Positions 6,943 to 11,998 of a stretch of DNA of 11,998 bases are shown here, one piece after another. The stretch covers positions 1-11,998 of the forward strand of contig CAZYTX010000075.1 in the NCBI GenBank assembly GCA_964650485.1. The letters are read 5' to 3'. This stretch comes from CAZYTX01 sp964650485. Its GTDB lineage: Bacteria; RBG-13-61-14; DATKZS01. Numbering within the stretch: position 1 is the stretch's first letter; the number at the start of each line of letters is the position of its first letter. Under the pieces are notes generated by a model. It was given only the letters and a program-made list of their open reading frames with translations. It did no database searches and was not told the DNA's origin. The position numbers and the translations under genes are program-made.

Positions 6943-7986
6943 ATGGCGGAAGATAAGACACAGGGCGGCCGCATGAGGGGGCTGGTGCTGGAGACCAGTT
7001 CCCGCTGCCAGCTAAAATGCCCGCTCTGCTTCTTGCGCTCCTTTTCCGAGCGGCCGGAGGAGGACCTCATGGGTCTCGATGTTGCGGGCGCTCTCTCTCC
7101 CTATCTCTCCGGGCTCTCATCCATTGACCTCACCGGCTGGGGGGAGCCTTTCCTCAACCCGGAGCTCTTCCGTATCATCGAGCTTCTGAACAAAAGCTTC
7201 CATGGAAAGATGACCATCACAACCAACGGCCTGCTGCTGGAACCCCCTTCCATACAGAAGATTATAGACCACGGCCTGGACACGGTGTGCGTGTCCATGG
7301 ACGCGGCATACGAGCAAACATACAACGCGGCGCGGCCCCCCGGGAGCTTCATGCACCTGCGCCGGGTGCTGGACGAGCTGGCCTCGGCCCGGGCCCGGGC
7401 GGGAGCGGAGCGGCCCCTGCTTTTCGCCGCCTTCCTCCTCAGGAAGGACGCCCTGGCCGAGGTCCCGGACTTCGTGAGCATGGTGGCCGCGCACGGGTTT
7501 GACGGGGTGGTGTTCCAGCAGCTCACCGGCGTGTTCTCCGGGCGGGGCCTCTCACAGGTGACGCACCATGAGTACTATGAAAGCGGGTTTGACAGATCGC
7601 TCCTGGACCATGCCATGGTCCTTGTAAAAGAGCACTCGCCCGGGGGCTTCATCGTGGTGGAGCCGGAGAGGTTTTACCCTGAGCGGGTGGGGGGCTGCGG
7701 CGGGTTCGACCTGTCAATGCCCTTTATCACCCCATCGGGGGACGTCTCGGTCTGCTGCGCGATGGCCTACCCCTGCTCGCTCATGAGGAGGGACGGCGGG
7801 CTGGAGAAGACCCGCCCGGTCACATTCGGCAACGTATTGGAGACGCCGCTGCCGCAGATCTGGGAGGGGCCCGAGTACGCCCGCACCAGGGAGGAGATAC
7901 TGTCGGGGGCCCTGCCCCGGGCCTGCGGGGACTGCATAGCTCTTTACATGAAGCCGGGAAGGGTGTGGAGAGCGGGAGAGGAATAG
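6943..7986 (+). CDS. Radical SAM/SPASM domain protein (last of five)
   Basis: The motif C22-x3-C26-x2-C29 (C-Q-L-K-C-P-L-C) binds the catalytic cluster. The usual GGE is replaced by T-G-W-G-E-P, a variant common in this branch. C-terminal cysteines C252, C271, C272, C278 and the C328-x2-C331 pair form a SPASM-like set. The length of 347 aa is normal. ATG 6943 is 12 bases after the previous stop and is preceded by a G-rich potential ribosome binding site. A start at ATG 6973 would shorten the N-terminus by ten residues and still leave the motif intact. It ends the collinear unit; the next gene is convergent on the other strand. The substrate is unknown. Confidence 0.91.
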   Translation: MAEDKTQGGRMRGLVLETSSRCQLKCPLCFLRSFSERPEEDLMGLDVAGALSPYLSGLSSIDLTGWGEPFLNPELFRIIELLNKSFHGKMTITTNGLLLEPPSIQKIIDHGLDTVCVSMDAAYEQTYNAARPPGSFMHLRRVLDELASARARAGAERPLLFAAFLLRKDALAEVPDFVSMVAAHGFDGVVFQQLTGVFSGRGLSQVTHHEYYESGFDRSLLDHAMVLVKEHSPGGFIVVEPERFYPERVGGCGGFDLSMPFITPSGDVSVCCAMAYPCSLMRRDGGLEKTRPVTFGNVLETPLPQIWEGPEYARTREEILSGALPRACGDCIALYMKPGRVWRAGEE

Positions 7987-8032
7987 GCGGGCGCAGCGCG
8001 CGGATGCAATCGGGAAGAACAGCGCCATATGG

Positions 8033-8377
8033 TCAAGGATAAATCGCAACCGCGTCGCGGACCATGCGCTCGACAACGCTTTGTGAGCGTTCGTAATCCT
8101 CTTCAGAGTAGAGGTGCAGCTCGAGCCCGCGCACCTCTATGCTCTTTCTAATGGCGCGGAAGGCCTCTGCATCGGCCGGGCCGGCGCAGACCACCAGCAG
8201 GTCCACGTCGCTCGCAACGGTGGCGTTGCCTTTTGCCCAGGACCCGAACAGGTATGCCTTTTTCACGGGGGTCTCCTCTGCAAGCGCGGACACCCGCCGC
8301 CGCAGGAGCGCGATCAGCTCCTCACGAGTCCATCTCGGATAAAACAGACGAACAGAACCCGACGATCGCCGCGGCAT
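8033..8377 (-). CDS. Minimal nucleotidyltransferase (MNT-type antitoxin), apparently orphaned
   Basis: This 114-residue protein has the pol-beta-like minimal nucleotidyltransferase signature G45-S46-x-A-K-G with S56-D57-x-D59-L-L-V-V, and a third carboxylate at E86 in L-E-L-H-L-Y. Proteins of this type pair with HEPN ribonucleases; in characterised systems MntA adds nucleotides to the HEPN toxin and neutralises it. The three predicted metal-binding acids are present, so it may be active. ATG 8377 is preceded by an AAAGGA stretch and overlaps the end of the HEPN-like fragment by about 55 bases. No other in-frame ATG, GTG or TTG lies before the conserved region. It converges with the radical SAM operon. 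With its partner reduced to a remnant, its present role is unclear. Confidence 0.85.
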   Translation of the reverse strand: MPRRSSGSVRLFYPRWTREELIALLRRRVSALAEETPVKKAYLFGSWAKGNATVASDVDLLVVCAGPADAEAFRAIRKSIEVRGLELHLYSEEDYERSQSVVERMVRDAVAIYP

Positions 8378-8411
8378 GCTCCACCATCCTTTCAGCCTCT
8401 TTCCTGGAGCA
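8322..8411 (-). pseudogene. C-terminal remnant of a HEPN-domain gene
   Basis: Immediately upstream of and overlapping the MNT gene, a - strand frame ends with a TGA at 8322-8324. It encodes about 29 residues with the helical pattern S-R-K-E-A-E-R-M-V-E-H-A-A-A-I-V-G-F-C and then S-S-V-L, which resembles the last helix of HEPN proteins paired with MNT antitoxins. Reading upstream, an in-frame TAG occurs at 8412-8414, exactly where the sequence becomes insertion-element-like. The conserved HEPN R-x4-6-H motif is missing. The identification rests on a short stretch plus the operon logic. Confidence 0.45.
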
Positions 8412-8650
8412 CTACTGTCCGGTTAATCAGGCTGCAATCCTCCCGGAGATTGGTATGGATGTAGCCGAGATGAATACGGGCAAGAGCGTTATCGCTAAAC
8501 GCCTGAAGCAGTCGGGCATGCACTGGAGCGTGCGGGGCGCCAACTCCATCATCGCCCTCCGCTGTTGCCCGGAGTCTGGATACTTTGAGGACTACTGGGA
8601 GTCACGCCGTGCGGCATGACCACCAAATATGTCGCACACCCGAGGGGCGC
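8412..8650. mobile_element. Insertion-sequence scar between MNT and pyk
   Basis: This stretch separates the MNT/HEPN remnant from the 3' end of pyk and contains no intact gene. Its central part encodes the C-terminus of an ISKra4-like transposase. The left edge, around 8412-8428, includes CTACTGTCCGGTTAA, which I recall as similar to ends of some insertion sequences, though I cannot assign a family. No matching right-hand inverted repeat or target duplication was found by eye, so the element is decayed or nested. The boundaries are approximate. Confidence 0.45.
8437..8619 (+). pseudogene. Transposase C-terminal fragment, ISKra4-like
   Basis: The frame ending at TGA 8617-8619 encodes K-S-V-I-A-K-R-L-K-Q-S-G-M-H-W followed by S-V-R-G-A-N-S-I-I-A-L-R-C-C and a final F-E-D-Y-W-E. 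I recognise this as the conserved end of ISKra4-family transposases. The upstream I-G-M-D-V-A-E segment looks like a degraded form of the family's I-G-S-G-x-x-E motif. Only about 60 of several hundred residues remain, with no catalytic core, so it cannot be active. The reading frame stays open further upstream by chance, through sequence antisense to the MNT gene. Confidence 0.65.
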
Positions 8651-8671
8651 CGCATCCATCTGTCGCGGGAC

Positions 8672-10093
8672 TCAGATCTCCTCCAGGTGTATGGTGTTGG
8701 TGGTCCCCGTCTGGCAGGCGGCGCCCGAGGTTATTATGATGCGGTCGCCTTTCTTTAACTTCAGTGTTCGCCTTGCCCATTCGAGCGCCTTCTTGGTGAG
8801 GTCCTCCCCGCTCTTGATCTCGGGCATGAAAACTGGCGCCACCCCCCATGCCAGGCACAGCTCGCGCACGGTGCGCTTGTCGGGCGTGAGTGCGATGACG
8901 GGCGAGGCCGGCCGGTATCGGCTGATCCTCCTGGCGGTGGCCCCGGACCTGGTGGGCGCTATTATGGCGCGCGCGCCAAGGTCCTCGGCCATGAGGCTTG
9001 CCGAGTAGCTGATCGAGTCCGGCACCGGGTCCCGGGAAGGATAAGGCTGCGGCCGGGCGTGCTTTTTTGCCATGTGCGACTCCACCGACCGGGCGATCCT
9101 GTCCATGACCTTGACCGCGTCCACGGGATAAGAGCCGATCGCCGTCTCCTCGGACAGCATGACAGCGTCCGAGCCGTCCCATACGGCGTTTGCCACGTCG
9201 GTGACCTCGGCCCTGGTGGGCCTTTTGCTGCTCACCATGGACCGCAGCATATGGGTGGCCGTGATCACCGGCTTCCCAGCCAGGTTGGCCTCGGAAATAA
9301 GGGACTTCTGCACCGCGGGCACGTCTTCCAGGGGTATCTCCACGCCCAGGTCGCCCCTTGCCACCATTATGGCCTGGGCATGGTCCATGATCTCTTGTAT
9401 GTTATCGAGCGCCTGGGGCTTTTCGATCTTGGCTATCACCGGCTTCTCACGGCCGCGCTTTTTTAAGACGTCGGCGAGTCTTTTCACCTCCGCGGCACTC
9501 CTCACGAACGACAGGGCCACGAAGTCCACGTCTTCCTTTATTGCGAACGCAAGGTCTTGGCGGTCCTTTTTTGTAAGCCCCTCGATGGAGAGGGCCTGCG
9601 AGGCTATGTTGACCCCCTTCCTTGAGCCTATCACCCCTCCCACAATTACCCGGCAGCGCACCAGGTCTGCCTCTACCCTTGAGACCTTGAGCTCGATGGC
9701 CCCGTCGGCCAGGAGTACAGCGTCGCCTTCTTTTACCTCCCGGGCCAGCCGGGGGTACGACACTGGTATGACATCAGGGCCGGGCGGAAGCTTTTTGCCG
9801 GAGAGCATTACAGTGTCTCCGGGCTTCTTCTCGATCCCTCCCTCTGGAAGGTCGCCGGTCCTTATCTTGGGCCCGGCCAGGTCCTGGATCACGGCCAGGG
9901 GGAGGTCCAGCTTGCGGCTGGCCCTCCGGAGCTTTTCGAGCCTTTGCCGGTGCTCCTCATATGAGCCGTGGCTGAAGTTCAGCCGGGCCACGTCCATGCC
10001 GGCGCGCAGGAGCCGCTCGATCACCCGGGGGGAGTCGCTTGCCGGTCCCATGGTGCATACGATACTGGTCCTGCATCTCTTTTTTTTCGGCAT
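8672..10093 (-). CDS. pyk: Pyruvate kinase
   Basis: The enzyme transfers phosphate from phosphoenolpyruvate to ADP in the last step of glycolysis, in the cytoplasm. At 473 aa it has the full length of the short bacterial form without a C-terminal PEP-utiliser extension. Visible residues include R37, N39 and S41 in A-R-L-N-F-S-H-G, the catalytic K222 with Mg ligands E224 and D248 (A-R-G-D-L-G-V-E), T280 near the conserved ATxML motif, and S-K-R-P-T-R-A-E-V-T-D-V. In the monovalent-cation region the sequence is D-L72-A-G-P-K76-I-R-T: Leu and Lys where rabbit muscle enzyme has Thr113 and Glu117. These are the hallmarks of potassium-independent enzymes. ATG 10093 has no clear ribosome binding site, but the conserved I-V-C-T-M-G-P-A-S begins at residue 11, so no later start is possible. 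Downstream lies the transposase scar. Confidence 0.97.
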   Translation of the reverse strand: MPKKKRCRTSIVCTMGPASDSPRVIERLLRAGMDVARLNFSHGSYEEHRQRLEKLRRASRKLDLPLAVIQDLAGPKIRTGDLPEGGIEKKPGDTVMLSGKKLPPGPDVIPVSYPRLAREVKEGDAVLLADGAIELKVSRVEADLVRCRVIVGGVIGSRKGVNIASQALSIEGLTKKDRQDLAFAIKEDVDFVALSFVRSAAEVKRLADVLKKRGREKPVIAKIEKPQALDNIQEIMDHAQAIMVARGDLGVEIPLEDVPAVQKSLISEANLAGKPVITATHMLRSMVSSKRPTRAEVTDVANAVWDGSDAVMLSEETAIGSYPVDAVKVMDRIARSVESHMAKKHARPQPYPSRDPVPDSISYSASLMAEDLGARAIIAPTRSGATARRISRYRPASPVIALTPDKRTVRELCLAWGVAPVFMPEIKSGEDLTKKALEWARRTLKLKKGDRIIITSGAACQTGTTNTIHLEEI

Positions 10094-10219
10094 GGTCTAA
10101 ATCTAGCGATTGTTAGGGCGGTATGCAAGCGGCCCCCCTGTAAGCACCTCGGCCGGACCCGGCCGCGTTTGAAACCCGGGCAAGCTTCTGGCATCATGAA
10201 TGTATGTAAAGACGTGCGG
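10094..10219. other. Divergent intergenic region between pyk and trxA
   Basis: This region separates the divergent pyk and trxA genes and must hold the pyk promoter, but I cannot pick one out with confidence. It contains a short GC palindrome at 10150-10165 (CGGCCG arms, 4-base loop) that is not followed by a meaningful T-run. I see no small gene or RNA gene in it. Confidence 0.5.
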
Positions 10220-10247
10220 TTGACTCCTGTGAAAGAGTGCATAGTTT
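10220..10247 (+). promoter_or_regulatory. Possible promoter of trxA
   Basis: TTGACT at 10220-10225 matches the -35 consensus in five of six positions. At a 16-base spacing it meets TAGTTT (10242-10247), a weak -10, inside an AT-rich patch that continues to 10260. A better TATTAA at 10248-10253 is too far away (22 bases). The AT-rich patch directly ahead of trxA in a GC-rich genome supports a promoter somewhere here, but the exact hexamers are uncertain. Confidence 0.35.
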
Positions 10248-10263
10248 TATTAATAATTTCTGT

Positions 10264-10271
10264 AAGGGAGG
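10264..10271 (+). promoter_or_regulatory. Ribosome binding site that decides the trxA start
   Basis: AAGGGAGG ends six bases before ATG 10278. The first in-frame ATG, at 10272, begins immediately after it and would be too close to use, so translation most likely starts at 10278. Confidence 0.75.
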
Positions 10272-10277
10272 ATGTTG

Positions 10278-10601
10278 ATGGCTGATGTGATTGATCTCAC
10301 GAACGACAACTTCGAGAGCGAGGCCCTGAAGTCCGGGGTCCCGGTGCTGATTGATTTCTGGGCCGACTGGTGCGGACCGTGCCGGATGGTGGAGCCCACG
10401 GTGCATGATTTCGCCGGCGAGTACGAGGGCAAGCTCAAGGTGTGCAGGCTCAACGTTGACAACGCGCGAGAGATAGCCGCCAAGTACGGTATCCGGAGCA
10501 TCCCCACCCTGATGCTGTTCAAGGATGGAGAAGTGAAAGACACCGCCATAGGCGCGCAGCCAAAGGAAGTGCTAAAAGAGTTCGTGGACAAGAACCTCTG
10601 A
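10278..10601 (+). CDS. trxA: Thioredoxin
   Basis: This small cytoplasmic disulfide reductase has a W-C-G-P-C active site with C32 and C35 (numbering from ATG 10278), in the context D-F-W-A-D-W-C-G-P-C, and the conserved cis-proline at P76 in S-I-P-T-L. At 107 aa it has the normal length and no signal peptide. It reduces protein disulfides, for example those of ribonucleotide reductase and peroxiredoxins, using electrons from a thioredoxin reductase that is not encoded in this window. An alternative ATG at 10272 adds M-L but overlaps the ribosome binding site. It stands alone, with its own AT-rich upstream region and a T-run after the stop, so it is probably a single-gene transcript. Confidence 0.97.
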   Translation: MADVIDLTNDNFESEALKSGVPVLIDFWADWCGPCRMVEPTVHDFAGEYEGKLKVCRLNVDNAREIAAKYGIRSIPTLMLFKDGEVKDTAIGAQPKEVLKEFVDKNL

Positions 10602-10622
10602 CAGGCGGGTCCTGGTTTTTTT
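10602..10622 (+). terminator. Weak intrinsic terminator after trxA
   Basis: A short stem (CAGG 10602-10605, loop CGGGT, CCTG 10611-10614) begins directly after the stop codon and is followed by a run of seven T at 10616-10622. The stem is only four base pairs, shorter than usual, so termination may be partial. Confidence 0.45.
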
Positions 10623-10700
10623 ATAGCACGCCCTTTCCCCTCGTTTTTGTGTCAGTCTGGGTTCATAATCCCTTGTGCACGCGGACTATAACGTCCACTG

Positions 10701-10708
10701 AAAGGAGG
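10701..10708 (+). promoter_or_regulatory. Strong ribosome binding site of ndk
   Basis: AAAGGAGG, with another AG following, lies seven bases before ATG 10716. It is close to the ideal anti-Shine-Dalgarno match and fixes the ndk start. Confidence 0.8.
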
Positions 10709-10715
10709 AGCCCTG

Positions 10716-11132
10716 ATGGAGCGGACCCTTGCGATCATAAAGCCTGATGCGGTGGAGGCCGGGTCAGTGGGAGGCATAATAGAGCGCTACGAAAGGGCCG
10801 GCTTCAGGATCAAGGCCATGAAGATGGTGAGCCTCACCCGGGAGCAGGCCGCGGGCTTTTATCACGTGCACCGGGAGCGGGTCTTCTTCCCCGAGCTTGT
10901 AGAGTTCATGAGCTCGGGTCCTTGCATCGTGCTGGTGCTGGAGGGCGAGGATGTCATCGAGCGTCTGCGCAAGCTCATGGGGGCCACCGACTCGAGGAAG
11001 GCGAAGAAGGGCACCATCCGGGCCAGGTACGGCGCCGACGTGCAGAATAACGCGGTGCACGGGAGCGACAGCCCGGAGAGCGCGGCCTTCGAGATCGGCT
11101 ACTTCTTCAACGCGCTCGAGTACGTGGATTGA
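10716..11132 (+). CDS. ndk: Nucleoside diphosphate kinase
   Basis: The enzyme balances nucleoside triphosphate pools by moving the gamma-phosphate through a phosphohistidine. The active-site histidine is H115 in N-N-A-V-H-G-S-D-S. K9 in I-I-K-P-D-A-V and the G-T-I-R segment near 99-102 line the nucleotide site. At 138 aa it is standard for the bacterial enzyme. The segment M-G-A-T-D-S-R-K-A-K-K-G-T-I-R differs from the more usual M-G-A-T-x-P-x-x-A-x-x-G-T by lacking the proline after ATN/ATD, a small deviation. It has its own ribosome binding site and follows the trxA T-run by ~90 bases, so it is probably a separate unit. Sequence at 10664-10692 contains CATAAT and TATAAC, either of which could be a -10, but neither has a good -35. 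Confidence 0.97.
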   Translation: MERTLAIIKPDAVEAGSVGGIIERYERAGFRIKAMKMVSLTREQAAGFYHVHRERVFFPELVEFMSSGPCIVLVLEGEDVIERLRKLMGATDSRKAKKGTIRARYGADVQNNAVHGSDSPESAAFEIGYFFNALEYVD

Positions 11133-11153
11133 CGGGTAAGATCGTGTTCCCGC

Positions 11154-11641
11154 CTACCTGATGCTCTTCCTTGGACTCAAGAACTTGCCGGATAAAAAGT
11201 CCTTCTGGTGAAAGGTGACGGTGGTGGTCTTGCCGGCCTTGATCTCCACCGTGCCGTTCCAGTCGTTCTCGGTCTGCCCCCTCGATCCCGTCATCATGCT
11301 CTGGTGGCTCCTGGGGTCCTGGAGCGATGTATCCAGCATGACCACGTGCCAGCCGGGTTCCAGCTTGTCAAAGGTGACGCTCAGGTTTTCCCAGAAGTAT
11401 GTGACGGCCAGGAGCTTCTGCTGGGGGTCATCGTCCCGGTGCTGCTCGGATATCCTGCTTGGACTCAGGATTTCCACCCTGCGGCTGTCCGGTATGATGA
11501 TGAGTATGTGGGGATTCGATGCCGGCTTTTTCGAGGTCTCCACCACCGGTCCTTTTACGTTCACCACCAGCCTGCCGCTGCCCGTGGACGAAGGAGACAC
11601 CGGGGGCGGGGCGGGGCGGGGCTCGGGTTCGGGCTGGGGCG
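11154..11641 (-). CDS. Uncharacterised protein, C-terminal part only
   Basis: I do not recognise this protein. The believable part runs from a proline-rich linker (P-Q-P-E-P-E-P-R-P-A-P-P-P, near 11600-11640) through about 140 residues to the TAG at 11154-11156. The globular part starts R-L-V-V-N-V-K-G and has alternating hydrophobic strands (H-I-L-I-I-I-P-D, L-L-A-V-T-Y-F-W, W-H-V-V-M-L-D-T-S, G-T-V-E-I-K-A-G-K-T-T-T-V-T-F), which suggests an all-beta domain, perhaps PEGA- or SpaA-like and outside the cytoplasm. A frame without stops continues to 11903, but beyond about 11641 its composition is arginine/proline/alanine-rich and it is antisense to a much better membrane-protein frame. The true N-terminus is therefore missing. 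It converges with ndk, 21 bases away. Confidence 0.6.
11601..11640. repeat. G-rich low-complexity tract at a probable junction
   Basis: The + strand holds repeated GGGGC units followed by CTCGGGTTCGGGCTGGGG. On the - strand it encodes the proline-rich linker of the preceding entry. It lies where coding signal switches strand and protein family without any start codon. It could also form G-quadruplex structures in the + strand. Confidence 0.7.
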
Positions 11642-11645
11642 CGGC

Positions 11646-11998
11646 TCGGCGCTCGTGGGCGCCGCGCTCATGGGGCTGCATTGGGCCAACGTCGAGGCGG
11701 TGGCGTGGGTCAAGAACCGCAACATCCTGGCCGCCGCGCTCCTGCTCTCGTGCGCCATGGTGGCCGGCAGCCGGCGGGGCCGGTGGGGCGCGGCGAGTCT
11801 GCTCTTCGGGCTGGCGCTGCTGGCCCACGAACAGGCCTCGGCGGCGGCGCTGTGGGCCGTGGTCATCGCACACAGCCGGCCCACCGGCTGGGGGCCGGGC
11901 CACACGTGGCCAATGTGGGGCGCGCTCGTAGTCTACCTCGGATTACGCGCGCTCGCTACGTCGAACGGGGCTGCCGCGCCGGGCATGGAGCTGCCCAT
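11646..11998 (+). CDS. Internal fragment of a polytopic membrane protein, TMTC/PMT-like glycosyltransferase
   Basis: The + strand frame with codons starting at 11646, 11649 and so on is open to the end of the window. It encodes strongly hydrophobic stretches with the pattern G-A-A-L-M-G-L-H-W-A-N-V-E-A-V-A-W-V, then R-N-I-L-A-A-A-L-L-L, a short basic loop (G-S-R-R-G-R-W), L-L-F-G-L-A-L-L-A-H-E-Q and further segments. This order (H-x-x-N-V-E-A-V-A-W-V, an arginine, a helix, then an L-L-x-x-E-Q helix) is typical of PMT/TMTC-like membrane glycosyltransferases that often carry TPR repeats. The N-terminal helices with the usual catalytic Asp are absent and there is no start codon or ribosome binding site. 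GTG 11655 and ATG 11670 are in frame, but both fall within the conserved region. GC content is even higher than in the rest of the window. Confidence 0.55.

Noticed and set aside
8233..8448. Upstream part of the open + strand frame that ends in the transposase fragment
   Set aside because: It is antisense to the MNT gene and HEPN remnant and has no similarity to a transposase. Only the part from about 8437 looks transposase-derived.
10150..10165. GC palindrome between pyk and trxA as an intrinsic terminator
   Set aside because: There is no T-run after it in either direction and both flanking genes are transcribed away from it.
10664..10692. CATAAT and TATAAC ahead of ndk as a definite promoter
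   Set aside because: Neither has a convincing -35 hexamer at 16-18 bases, so it is not listed as a separate feature.
11642..11903. N-terminal extension of the - strand protein up to ATG 11903
   Set aside because: Its composition (arginine, proline, alanine) is that of an antisense reading of a GC-rich gene, and the opposite strand has a convincing membrane-protein frame with family motifs.
11215..11931. + strand frame of 238 codons at the end of the window
   Set aside because: The first half is antisense to the beta-rich - strand protein and the second half is an out-of-frame, arginine/tryptophan-rich reading of the membrane-protein fragment, whose better frame starts at 11646.
1..11998. 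CRISPR arrays, tRNA or rRNA genes, riboswitches
   Set aside because: No regularly spaced repeats, cloverleaf sequences or conserved ribosomal stretches were found by eye on either strand.

Overview
The window is GC-rich bacterial DNA, apart from an AT-rich first ~130 bases. It has Shine-Dalgarno sites ahead of several genes and ordinary bacterial housekeeping genes (pyruvate kinase, thioredoxin, nucleoside diphosphate kinase). Five oxygen-sensitive radical SAM enzymes and a DUF6485-type cysteine-rich protein suggest an anaerobe, probably from an uncultured lineage known from metagenomes. I cannot name the phylum from sequence alone.

Region 1 (1-7986) is one collinear, tightly packed unit on the + strand. 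It runs: a SPASM-type radical SAM protein, a rhamnosyltransferase-like family 2 glycosyltransferase with an extra C-terminal domain, a 107-base gap holding two adjacent hairpins, a 66-residue eight-cysteine DUF6485-like protein, a cobalamin-binding-type radical SAM protein with an extra C-terminal domain, and three more SPASM/twitch-type radical SAM proteins. The last four genes overlap or lie 12 bases apart. The most striking point is that the C-terminal domains of the glycosyltransferase and of the B12-type radical SAM protein are homologous to each other, including a shared G-x-D-x-R-R-V-L entry motif and a W-A-G / T-R / A-G-x-x-x-P end. This ties the two activities together and suggests a pathway that builds and modifies a glycan or glycolipid. 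Product and substrate are unknown, and no RiPP precursor is visible.

Region 2 (8033-8660) is a small scar. It holds an intact minimal nucleotidyltransferase (MNT antitoxin type) on the - strand, preceded by what looks like only the last ~29 codons of its HEPN partner. The rest of the HEPN gene is gone and is replaced by a remnant of an ISKra4-like transposase C-terminus on the + strand.

Region 3 (8672-11132) is housekeeping: pyk (- strand, with the Leu/Lys signature of potassium-independent pyruvate kinases), then trxA and ndk (+ strand), each with its own strong ribosome binding site.

Region 4 (11154-11998) looks discontinuous. The C-terminal half of an unrecognised protein on the - strand runs through a proline-rich linker into a G-rich low-complexity tract at about 11601-11640. 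Immediately beyond it, the + strand encodes the interior of an unrelated polytopic membrane protein resembling TMTC/PMT-type glycosyltransferases, without its N-terminus. This is either a rearrangement breakpoint or an assembly chimera.
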